Part shown: positions 7,937-14,622 of the stretch, one piece after another
How the letters are laid out: each line of letters starts with the position of its first letter
Numbering within the stretch: the first letter of the stretch is position 1
Origin: Acidimicrobiaceae bacterium
GTDB taxonomy: Bacteria > Actinomycetota > Acidimicrobiia > Acidimicrobiales > RAAP-2
Length of the DNA: 38,469 nt
Direction of reading: 5' to 3'
Assembly (NCBI GenBank): GCA_003161255.1
Contig: PMOQ01000011.1
Coordinates: 1 to 38,469, forward strand
The notes under the pieces: model-generated
Databases searched by the model: none
Told to the model about the DNA's origin: nothing
What the model saw: only the letters and a program-made list of their open reading frames with translations
Position numbers and translations under genes: made by a program

Positions 7937-8108
7937 GATTCGCAGGTATGCCGGGCATGTGACATCGGTGCCGCACGCGATCGCGGACTACTTTTTTGAC
8001 TACAAATCCCTGCAAGTCTCCGCGACGCTTAACGAGCGGTGGGAACGAGGGTGTAGGTCGAAGCGAACATACCAAGCGGTGGGTAACGGCTATAGGTGCG
8101 AGCTCGCT
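7937..8108. other. intergenic region left of the tRNA fragment
   Basis: No gene is seen here. It must contain the promoter of the DUF4160/DUF2442 pair. The sequence just left of 8109 (TCGCT at 8104-8108) does not pair with the anticodon-stem strand of the adjoining tRNA fragment, and no D-arm or GTGACTG acceptor strand is present. The tRNA 5' half is therefore absent. Confidence 0.5.
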
Positions 8109-8150
8109 CTCATAATTCTTCGATTGGAGGTTCGATCCCTCCCAGTCACA
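8109..8150 (+). other. 3' half of a CAT-anticodon tRNA, probable attachment-site remnant
   Basis: The 42 bases align position by position with tRNA nucleotides 32-73. They are the anticodon loop CTCATAA (8109-8115, anticodon CAT), the 3' anticodon-stem strand TTCTT, a five-base variable region CGATT, a T stem GGAGG/CCTCC (8126-8130 and 8138-8142) closing the loop TTCGATC, the acceptor strand CAGTCAC (8143-8149) and discriminator A. The match stops abruptly at the anticodon loop and no 5' half lies upstream. Integrases of the tyrosine recombinase family commonly cross over in tRNA anticodon or T loops and leave such a 3' copy at the far end of the element. On this orientation the element, or what is left of it, lies to the left. 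An intron-split tRNA is the alternative. Confidence 0.6.
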
Positions 8151-8315
8151 CTCCCAGCCCCACCAAGATTGTCGGGTTGTCCAGCTCCGCGGAGCGTTGC
8201 CGGTCAGCGCATCTTTTGTGTTCTTCGGTAGGGGGTTGAGCCTTGAGAGTCTGATTCACGTCGTTGTGCTCGTCGGAGTGATGAGCTCAGGCCGGGACCC
8301 CTTGTCGCCCTTGGT

Positions 8316-9191
8316 TCAGCCGGTCGCACCCGAGTCGAGGTCCCAGATGGTGATCACGTTGTCAGGCAGGCGGACCGAGAAGAGTCCCGATCGCGAGGCT
8401 TGGGTCAGCAGGTTTCGGAGTTCACTCTCGAACTCGTCGGCGCGCGATCCGAAGAGATGTGGTGCCGTCGACGACGAAGAAAAGGTGTGGGCGACGACGT
8501 CGTCGGCGGTTCGTTCGAGAACCCGCCCGTCGGTGACGATGAACCGCCGACCGGGTGCGAATCCGGCCGCCCTGAACACGACGTCCTCTCCGTCGGGCGA
8601 GCTGTTCCGAATCCCCTGCCCGGCCCGCGTGTCGGGCCCGAGATAGCTCCGCCGAAGCTCGCCGATCGCGGTGTCGGGCGGGAGCGGGTGCGGCGGGTCC
8701 TGGGTCGGGGTCTGAACGACCCCTTGCTCCCGGTATGAGGGGGCGTGGATCAGTACGGCCGAGCCGCCGGCCTCGAGCATTCCCTTGACCGCAGCGGCGA
8801 CCGTCGGCCGATCCATCCAGTGGAACGATTGCGCGAAGGTCGCGACTCGGAACGTACCGAGCGACCCGGGCAGCGTCTCGGCCCGCATGCTCACCCAGGT
8901 GGCGTTGGTCACCTTCAGTCGCGCCGCTTCGCGCTCGGCCTCGTCGAGCATGTCGACATCGGGATCGAGCCCCACCACCGCCTGGAAGCGGTCGGCCAGG
9001 CGGAGCGTCACGACGCCGGGGCCGCACCCCACGTCGAGCAGCCGTCCCCGGCCGTCGAGCGCGAGCGCCTCTGTCAGAGCGTCCGCGAGGCCGTCGGCAT
9101 AGGGCAATCGTCCCTTGAGGTAGTGCGCAGCCGCCCCGGCGAAGAGGGTCTCATCCCAGCGCCACTCCTCCCAGCTCCCGTTGGCGGCCAC
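8316..9191 (-). CDS. class I SAM-dependent methyltransferase
   Basis: A 291-residue methyltransferase. SAM motif I is LLDVGCGPG at 51-59, the acidic residue after the second strand is Asp in 'VVGLDPDVDML', and 'FAQSFHWMDRP' is the post-II/III region of the Methyltransf_11/25 group. That group includes ubiquinone/menaquinone-type and trans-aconitate-type enzymes. Such enzymes transfer methyl groups to small molecules; the acceptor is unknown here. The start is a GTG at 9191 with only a weak AGGA upstream. It is the first gene after the tRNA fragment and shows the higher GC content of the rest of the window, so it probably belongs to the core chromosome. It is followed at higher coordinates by another minus-strand gene whose product is unrelated. 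Confidence 0.88.
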   Translation of the reverse strand: MAANGSWEEWRWDETLFAGAAAHYLKGRLPYADGLADALTEALALDGRGRLLDVGCGPGVVTLRLADRFQAVVGLDPDVDMLDEAEREAARLKVTNATWVSMRAETLPGSLGTFRVATFAQSFHWMDRPTVAAAVKGMLEAGGSAVLIHAPSYREQGVVQTPTQDPPHPLPPDTAIGELRRSYLGPDTRAGQGIRNSSPDGEDVVFRAAGFAPGRRFIVTDGRVLERTADDVVAHTFSSSSTAPHLFGSRADEFESELRNLLTQASRSGLFSVRLPDNVITIWDLDSGATG

Positions 9192-9274
9192 GTTCGGGAT
9201 CCTATTGGGGGCCGGCGCGCACCCGTAGGGGACGCCGAAGCGAGCTGATCGAGGGTGGAGAACTCGCGCTGCGC

Positions 9275-10120
9275 CTACGACGCCGCGGCGATGTCCTCGC
9301 GTCGCGTTGCGACCGGCGGTACCGCGCGCACGCCATGTGCGAGGGCATCGCCGATGGCGGTGTCCAGCAGGTGCAAGCCCTGCAGGCCCGGCAGCCGGTC
9401 GATCTGGCGGTCGACACGTTTGGCCGCACTGCGGCCCTGCTCGTCGCCGAACAGGTAGGTGGCGAGGAACCGGATCTCGGGCTCGGGCATCACCCCGGAT
9501 CCGACGGGGCCCCAGAAGTGACGCAGCGCGTATCTGGTCAGCTGCCGCGCCGACCTGCTCGCTCCGAGTCGCCGACCGGCTTCGCTTGCGTAGAAGTCGA
9601 TGTGCCGACCCTCCTGGCGCATGATCCTGCGGAGGAGCTCGGTCAGCACCGGGTGCTTGGCCTTTTCGATCAGACGGGCGTACCCGGTCTGGGTCGAGAA
9701 CTCGTTCACCGCTCCCCAGGCCATGTGCACGGCCGGGAGATGCCTGGTGACCGCAGAGATGGCGCTGAAGATCGCCGGGCGGAGCGAGTCGGCCTTCGGG
9801 AGATGCTGGCGCATGTTGGCGAGCCGTGACTGCCCAGATGCCTCGCCGTGAGCATCGAGGACCCGGGCGAGGGCCTCACCGTGCCAGTGCTCTTCGTAGC
9901 TCCAGCAGGCGAGGAAGGCCGTCAGCTCGGGGTCCCGATGGACCCGGGTCACCAGGATGTCGCGGAGGTAGCAGATGGTGTGCCCCTCGACGTCGTGCAT
10001 GTACCTCAGGCACCGAAGCGCGTTCGGGTCGAGAGGTTGGGTCCGGAAGGCATCGAAGTCGATGTCATCGATCTCGAGGCGGCCCGACCGCTGAATGAGT
10101 TTGGCTATGTCAGTTCCCAC
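9275..10120 (-). CDS. ferritin-like di-iron protein
   Basis: A protein of 281 residues, mostly helical, with two Glu-x-x-His pairs, Glu77-His80 (EEHWH) and Glu170-His173 (EGRH), plus Glu45/His47 and Glu140 (NEF). These are spaced as in four-helix-bundle di-iron oxidases and acyl-ACP desaturase-like proteins. A di-iron oxygenase or desaturase activity is likely, the substrate unknown. The C-terminal 90 residues are Arg- and Asp-rich and not part of the bundle. The start at 10120 begins directly with the family-like helix. It stands between two hairpin-bounded regions and seems to be a single-gene unit. Confidence 0.7.
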   Translation of the reverse strand: MGTDIAKLIQRSGRLEIDDIDFDAFRTQPLDPNALRCLRYMHDVEGHTICYLRDILVTRVHRDPELTAFLACWSYEEHWHGEALARVLDAHGEASGQSRLANMRQHLPKADSLRPAIFSAISAVTRHLPAVHMAWGAVNEFSTQTGYARLIEKAKHPVLTELLRRIMRQEGRHIDFYASEAGRRLGASRSARQLTRYALRHFWGPVGSGVMPEPEIRFLATYLFGDEQGRSAAKRVDRQIDRLPGLQGLHLLDTAIGDALAHGVRAVPPVATRREDIAAAS

Positions 10121-10336
10121 GTCTCTTCTTCGTTGCCGACCGTCGTCGTGGATCGCGGGTTGCCTGCGAATTTCAGTCGCTAGTCAATGGACACCATCGC
10201 AGCACACCCTCATCGAGCTCGAGATTAGCGGACCAGTTTCAAGATCGCGCCGGCGATCCGGTGGTCCTTAGGGCGTCGCTTTCAGGCGATGAGGGGAGGC
10301 CTCATCGGAGCGCACGACGGGTAGGCCCGGAACGTC
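10121..10336. other. intergenic region upstream of the di-iron gene
   Basis: No gene is seen on either strand. The minus-strand promoter of the ferritin-like gene should lie here, but no convincing -35/-10 pair could be picked out. Confidence 0.3.
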
Positions 10337-10370
10337 AAACAGCCCGCCGGGCGGACCGGACGGGCTGTTT
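10337..10370. terminator. inverted repeat, probable terminator
   Basis: A perfect 10-bp inverted repeat, AAACAGCCCG (10337-10346) and CGGGCTGTTT (10361-10370), surrounds a 14-base loop. It is the second hairpin downstream of the DUF4331 stop. It ends in TTT on the plus strand and on the minus strand, so it could act in both directions. Confidence 0.6.
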
Positions 10371-10386
10371 GGTCGCTGCGTTACTG

Positions 10387-10429
10387 CTGGCACTCCCGAG
10401 GCCAAGGGGGACGACCTCGGGAGTGCCAG
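10387..10429 (-). terminator. 15-bp perfect inverted repeat after the DUF4331 gene
   Basis: CTGGCACTCCCGAGG (10387-10401) and its exact complement (10415-10429) form a 15-bp stem with a 13-base loop, starting 17 bases beyond the DUF4331 stop codon. No T-run follows on the minus strand, as is frequent for actinobacterial terminators. Together with the hairpin at 10337-10370 it makes a tandem terminator. Confidence 0.75.
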
Positions 10430-10445
10430 AACCGCTGGAGCCGGA

Positions 10446-11864
10446 TCAGGCGGCCCCGGCGGCGAACCCACCGTGCGGCACCCCGAGATAGGGGAAGCTC
10501 GGCAGGTAGGACTGGGTGCCCAAGGCGGTCAGGTCGGTCGGACCAGATGTCAGGCCGTCGGTGACCGCTGCGGCGGCCTTGTCCGGGGTGAAGCTCTTGT
10601 CGACGAGCGGCAGGGTTGCCCCGGCGACCGCACGCAGCGCGATCGTGACCACGTCGTCGAACACCCGCCGGCCGTTCGGCCATCCGGCGGCGTCGTTGCC
10701 GATCAGGCCGATGTTGCTCGCGCCCGACATCGTCGGGGGCACGGCCATGTTGAGACGCAGCAGGTCGGCCTGGGTGGTGCCCATGGAGTTCTGAAACCCC
10801 GTGACAACCCCGGTCGGGATGCCCGTCAGGAAGATGGCCACCAGGTCGGCTCTGTGTGGGGCGGCCTTGTTGTACGCGGCCAGGTTCGGGAACACGCCCG
10901 GGTACAGGACCGGCAGCAGCTGGGCGAGCTCGGGGTTGAGCACCGCCGCGGTGAACTGCTTGTCTCCCGCCGGGGCCTGGGCGTTCCAGAAGTCCTTCAC
11001 CGACATCGGGACCACGACCTCGTTCACGAGCGGATTCCCGAGCCTCGACACCTGGACCCACGGGCCCGACTGGACCTCGGTCCCCTTGGCGCTCAGCACC
11101 CGTGCCTTCTGGCGGGAGGCCGTCGTCCACACGCCGATCACCGATGCGGCCGAGGTCGCGTCGGTGGCGGATCCGCCACCCTTGGCCAGATCGGTCTTCG
11201 GCACCTGGATGGCGATCGAGTGCACGTTGACGCCCGACGTCGAGTTCACGCCGGCGGCCATGGCCCCGAGTCCGGTGTTGGCGAGACCGAAGGTCGCGTG
11301 GTCAGCCTCGAAGGGCCGCAGGTTCGCGAGGTCGAAGATCGATCCGAGGTCGACGAAGAAGCCCTCGGCTCGCTGCCCGGCGAAGACCTGCCTGCTTCCG
11401 GAGAGGGAGTGGACGGCGGCCTGGGCCAGCGCCGGGTAGTTGGGCGTGGACAACGGGCCGATGTTGCAGGGCGGGCAGGCAAGGTTCGTGCCGAGCACCT
11501 GGGACCGGCCGTGTGCAACGCGGGTCACGCTGTAGTGCTGGCGCCGGTTCCAGCTCGACGACGTCAGCGACGTGATCGGGCCCGTGTTGTACAAGAAGGT
11601 GGCCGGGTTCGCGATGGTGTTGGTGAACCGGAACTGGTACGACACCTCGGCCTTGCCGTCGCCGTTGTTGTCGATGTTGATCGCGTACAACACGTCGTCA
11701 CCGAACTCGTAGAAGTTGGGCCCTCCGTCAGGGCTCTCCAACGGCACGTAGTTGGCGATGATTGTGACGGTGTCGGGGTTGTCGGGACTGACGAACGCAT
11801 ACAGGTCCGTGCTGTCTGCGACCGGGTCCTTCGAGATCTCCGGCGCTTCACGGTGGGAGGACAT
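10446..11864 (-). CDS. DUF4331 family protein
   Basis: A 472-residue DUF4331 protein. The conserved N-terminus 'SSHREAPEISKDPVADSTDLYAF' opens directly after the start. It is followed by 'IDNNGDGKAEVSYQFRF', then the long beta-rich middle with 'GQRAEGFFVDLGSIFDL', and 'PNGRRVFDDVVTIALRAV' near the C-terminus, all typical of the family. No signal peptide is visible although relatives are often thought to be exported. The ribosome site AGAGGTG precedes the ATG at 11864. It is divergent from a small Tat-signal protein, suggesting that the two share a control region and perhaps an export route. The function of DUF4331 is not known. Confidence 0.92.
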   Translation of the reverse strand: MSSHREAPEISKDPVADSTDLYAFVSPDNPDTVTIIANYVPLESPDGGPNFYEFGDDVLYAINIDNNGDGKAEVSYQFRFTNTIANPATFLYNTGPITSLTSSSWNRRQHYSVTRVAHGRSQVLGTNLACPPCNIGPLSTPNYPALAQAAVHSLSGSRQVFAGQRAEGFFVDLGSIFDLANLRPFEADHATFGLANTGLGAMAAGVNSTSGVNVHSIAIQVPKTDLAKGGGSATDATSAASVIGVWTTASRQKARVLSAKGTEVQSGPWVQVSRLGNPLVNEVVVPMSVKDFWNAQAPAGDKQFTAAVLNPELAQLLPVLYPGVFPNLAAYNKAAPHRADLVAIFLTGIPTGVVTGFQNSMGTTQADLLRLNMAVPPTMSGASNIGLIGNDAAGWPNGRRVFDDVVTIALRAVAGATLPLVDKSFTPDKAAAAVTDGLTSGPTDLTALGTQSYLPSFPYLGVPHGGFAAGAA

Positions 11865-12123
11865 GGCATCACCTCTGAGGATCGATGGCTACGTGGACAC
11901 TTCGAGACATTGACGATTGGCGGAGAGGCTTCGGGTGAAGCGCCCCCGGCAACGCCCCTGCTTTGGGCTGCTGCCAACGGATCCGTAGCGAAAGCGCCAT
12001 CTGGATGACACAAATTCGAAGATTTCCGACATCCAGGCTCGGAGTCGGTTACGAACTAGAGATTGCGGGCCGAGACCGGCCCTCGAACGTCGACCGGTGG
12101 TCTCAAACGAAAGGGCAAGGAGC
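11865..12123. promoter_or_regulatory. divergent control region of the DUF4331/Tat locus
   Basis: These 259 bases separate two divergent genes and must hold both promoters. No SigA-like -35/-10 pair stands out, which would be consistent with recognition by the ECF sigma factor encoded nearby, but no motif could be proven. The right end supplies AAAGGG eight bases before the ATG at 12124. Confidence 0.35.
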
Positions 12124-12420
12124 ATGCCTGAACTGAGTCGTCGAACCTTTCTCATCCGGGGTTCGCTGGGTGCGGCCGCTATCGCCACCGCCTCGGCGAT
12201 GCCCGGGCTCCCGGCGCTCCTCTCGACCGCCGAGGACGAGGCACCGGCCGCCGACGACGCCGCCACAACGGCCGTCGCCAACACCCCGTCGATGACCCAG
12301 CCCCTGATCGCCCACATCACCGACCTGAACAGCGGCGAGATGAGCCTGTTCATGGGGGAGCGGGAGTTCACGGTCAACGACCCCGGCCTCGCCAACCGCC
12401 TCTTCGGCGCGGCCAAGTGA
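12124..12420 (+). CDS. small Tat-signal protein
   Basis: A 98-residue protein beginning with a twin-arginine signal: Ser5-Arg6-Arg7-Thr8-Phe9-Leu10, a hydrophobic stretch rich in Ala and Gly, and a possible cleavage region near residue 30. The mature part is short: an acidic/Ala linker, then about 40 ordered residues containing 'HITDLNSGEMSLFMGEREFTV', ending 'LANRLFGAAK'. Function is unknown; small proteins with this C-terminal block recur in actinobacteria to my recollection. The reading frame opens at a GTG at 12097 without a ribosome site, so the ATG at 12124 is used. Its stop overlaps the start of the His-rich gene (GTGA), so both are coupled. It may be a carrier for an exported partner. 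Confidence 0.8.
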   Translation: MPELSRRTFLIRGSLGAAAIATASAMPGLPALLSTAEDEAPAADDAATTAVANTPSMTQPLIAHITDLNSGEMSLFMGEREFTVNDPGLANRLFGAAK

Positions 12421-12848
12421 CCACCGTCCAGGACCCGGGGGCCGTGCGGCACGCAGGTGGTGCGCACGAGCACGGCGACCACACGCATACCCACGAGCAC
12501 GCCGACCACGTGCACGTCGATGAGACGACCGGGCCGAGCCTCGGGCCGGTGGTGCTCGACATCGGGGGCGACTTCGGTGCGGCCGTCGTGCGGACCCCGC
12601 AGCGCCTCGACGGCACCGAGATCGAGATCCGGCGCCTCCCGTCCGAATGGGACGGCACCCACGTGGCCGTTCGCCTTCGGCCGGCGCCGGGTTCGCCGGT
12701 GTACGCGGCCGTGTTCGGTCACCTGCTCGAGGGCGCCTACGAGCTCCGCCGGCGCCACGCCCCGGATGACCCGACGGTGCATCGCATCGACGTGGCCGGT
12801 GGCGGTGTCGTCGACACGACCTGGCCCGACTCGGATCAACCGGCCTGA
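12417..12848 (+). CDS. histidine-rich protein, possible metal binding
   Basis: A 143-residue protein. Residues 12-33 contain nine His alternating with Glu, Asp and Thr (for example HEHGDHTHTHEH), a composition typical of Zn, Ni, Co or Cu chelation. The rest is a compact beta-rich domain with 'LDGTEIEIRRLP', 'THVAVRLRP' and 'YAAVFGHLLEGAYELR'. No signal peptide or membrane segment is seen, so it is probably cytoplasmic. The GTG start overlaps the stop of the Tat-signal gene. A metal-chaperone or storage role for an exported protein is plausible, but nothing in the domain itself proves it. Confidence 0.7.
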   Translation: MTTVQDPGAVRHAGGAHEHGDHTHTHEHADHVHVDETTGPSLGPVVLDIGGDFGAAVVRTPQRLDGTEIEIRRLPSEWDGTHVAVRLRPAPGSPVYAAVFGHLLEGAYELRRRHAPDDPTVHRIDVAGGGVVDTTWPDSDQPA

Positions 12849-12928
12849 GCGTCGCTCGGGCCACCCTCGCAACCTGTTCAACCATTGGAGAGACGCCACC
12901 GCAAAGCGGTGGAGAGAGGAGCACTGCG

Positions 12929-13135
12929 GTGCTTGGTGAGATATTCGGAATAGACGGGATCATCGTCTTGGTGGTCGTCGTGGTCGTGCTCTTCGGGGGA
13001 AGTCAGATCCCGAAACTGGCCCGGTCACTCGGGACGGCCCGCAACGAGTTCAAGAACGGCCTCGAGGGCGAACAGTCGGCACCCGGTGCGAACACGGCCA
13101 CGCCGGCCCCAGTGGTGCACACTCCGGGCGACTGA
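12929..13135 (+). CDS. tatA: TatA-family twin-arginine translocase subunit
   Basis: A 68-residue TatA/TatE-type protein. It has one membrane helix (about residues 9-22, seven Val in a row), the hinge 'FGGSQIP' at 22-28 and an amphipathic helix 'KLARSLGTARNEFKNGL', followed by a short polar tail. The length and order are those of TatA rather than TatB. TatA forms the pore through which folded Tat substrates cross the membrane. The GTG start is preceded by AGAGGAG. It lies 80 bases after the His-rich gene and close to a Tat-substrate gene, with no tatC in the window, so it may be a dedicated extra TatA for this locus. Confidence 0.92.
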   Translation: MLGEIFGIDGIIVLVVVVVVLFGGSQIPKLARSLGTARNEFKNGLEGEQSAPGANTATPAPVVHTPGD

Positions 13136-13252
13136 GCCCGTCGCGGTGCGGGTCGGGCCGTTGACCTGGAAGAACAGGGATAACGTCGCGACGCCGGCAG
13201 TGAAGACCTTGGTGCTCCATCATCCGGCGACGGGATCGGCTCCGGAGAACCC

Positions 13253-13837
13253 ATGAACATGGAATTCGAGACGGCCGGCGACGGCGCATTGGTGGCGGCC
13301 ATCGGTCGCTGGCAGGACGCCGCGCTGGCCGAGGCGTTCCGGCGCCACAGCGGCGCTGTCCACGGGCTGGCGCGCCGTGTCCTCGGTTCGGCCACCCTGG
13401 CCGAGGAGGTGACCCAGGACGTCTTCCTCGGACTGTGGAAGCAGCCCGAGCAGTTCGATGTCGGGCGGGCCCCGCTCCGGACCCTGCTGCTGACGAAGGC
13501 GCACAGCCGGGCGGTCGACCTGGTGCGCGCCGAGACGGCTCGCCACGCGAGGGAGCAGCGGACGGCGTCGGACCGGGCGACGGCCGGGTACGACCTCGAG
13601 CATTACGTGTGGGACCTGGCCGTCGCCGACCAGGTGAAGACCGCGGTAGAGACGTTGCCCGACGGGGAGCGCCAGGCGATAGAGCTGGCCTACTTCGGGG
13701 GCAAGACCTACCGGGATGTGGCGTCGCTGCTTGGCGAGCCAGAGGGAACCATCAAGAGCCGGATCCGTTCGGGGCTTCGCCGCCTTCGGACCCTGCTCAC
13801 CGAGCACGGTGTGGAGTCTCCATGGATCGATTCGTGA
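13253..13837 (+). CDS. ECF sigma-70 family RNA polymerase sigma factor
   Basis: A 194-residue extracytoplasmic-function sigma factor. Region 2 spans about 26-95 and includes 'LAEEVTQDVFLGLWKQP'. Region 4 spans about 128-183 with 'LPDGERQAIELAYFGGKTYRDVASLLGEPEGTIKSRI', the helix-turn-helix that reads the -35 element. There is no extra C-terminal domain. The stop overlaps the start of the anti-sigma gene, so both are co-translated. The pair resembles the SigK/RskA class, but the group cannot be fixed by eye. It is likely to control its own operon and probably the DUF4331/Tat genes just upstream. Confidence 0.93.
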   Translation: MNMEFETAGDGALVAAIGRWQDAALAEAFRRHSGAVHGLARRVLGSATLAEEVTQDVFLGLWKQPEQFDVGRAPLRTLLLTKAHSRAVDLVRAETARHAREQRTASDRATAGYDLEHYVWDLAVADQVKTAVETLPDGERQAIELAYFGGKTYRDVASLLGEPEGTIKSRIRSGLRRLRTLLTEHGVESPWIDS

Positions 13838-14622
13838 ACCACGAGGAGTTGATCGAATCGCTCGGGGCGTACGCGCTCGACGCGATGGACGCCGACGAGG
13901 CCGAGGCCATCCGGGACCATCTTTCCCAGTGCCCCCGCTGCGCCGAAGAGGTCGCGCAGCACCAGCAGGTGGCGGCACTCTTGGGAAACGCCGGGGGGGA
14001 GGCACCGGCGCATCTCTGGAACGAGATCGCGGGCCGGATCGGTGAGCTCCCCCGCTCCGAAGAGCCCCGGACCATCGTCACGTCGCTGCCGGCGGGCACC
14101 GCCGGCCCGCGCCGATCCCAGCCTTCCGAGCGCATGCGTGTCGCGACCCGGCGAGCGGCGGTGTTCGGCATCGCCGCGGCGGTCGTGGTCGTCGCGCTGC
14201 TCAGCGTGCAAATGGTCCGGCTCAACGACCGGGTTGGATCGCTGAGTGCCGCCAACGCGTCACGGGGCCTGAGCCATCTCGTCCAGACCGCGTTCGCAGA
14301 CCCGGCAGCACAGAAGGTGAATCTCGAGAGCGCCGGCTCGGGCGGGACCGCTGCCGCCGTGGCCATTCTCCCGTCGGGGGCCGCGTACCTCGTCAACAAG
14401 AGCCTGCCGGCCCTGCCGTCGGACCGGACCTACCAACTGTGGGGAAGGACCGGCAACCAGCTCATCTCGCTCGGGGTCTTAGGAAACCGGCCGACCGACG
14501 TCGCGTTCTCGATCTCACCGTCGGCGACCTATGGCGCCTATGTGGTCACCGCCGAACAGGCTGGCGGGGTCGTTGTGACCAAGCATCGCCCGGTGGCGAT
14601 GAGCGGGGACCTGATCGCCTAA
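13822..14622 (+). CDS. membrane anti-sigma factor with zinc finger and RskA domain
   Basis: A 266-residue anti-sigma factor. The N-terminal zinc-binding anti-sigma domain shows His33, Cys37 and Cys40 (HLSQCPRC). A single membrane helix runs from about 112 to 132. The extracytoplasmic part has 'LPSDRTYQLWGRTGNQLISLGVL', the signature of the RskA family. It should hold the upstream-encoded sigma factor inactive at the membrane until a signal triggers proteolysis. The ATG at 13822 overlaps the sigma gene by 16 bases; an alternative GTG at 13834 would give a GTGA overlap. The 3' end overlaps the stop codon of the convergent FkbM gene by 4 bases. Confidence 0.92.
   Translation: MDRFVNHEELIESLGAYALDAMDADEAEAIRDHLSQCPRCAEEVAQHQQVAALLGNAGGEAPAHLWNEIAGRIGELPRSEEPRTIVTSLPAGTAGPRRSQPSERMRVATRRAAVFGIAAAVVVVALLSVQMVRLNDRVGSLSAANASRGLSHLVQTAFADPAAQKVNLESAGSGGTAAAVAILPSGAAYLVNKSLPALPSDRTYQLWGRTGNQLISLGVLGNRPTDVAFSISPSATYGAYVVTAEQAGGVVVTKHRPVAMSGDLIA

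Noticed and set aside
8020-8150. A complete tRNA gene ending at 8150
   Set aside because: There is no 5' acceptor strand, D arm or anticodon-stem 5' strand that pairs in the bases before 8109.
10381-11130. A 249-residue minus-strand frame within the DUF4331 gene
   Set aside because: It is Gly/Arg/Pro-rich without recognisable domains and overlaps the well-supported DUF4331 frame.
13435-13821. Upstream extension of the anti-sigma frame inside the sigma factor gene
   Set aside because: The segment is a shadow of the sigma factor coding frame; the zinc-finger homology begins at 13822.
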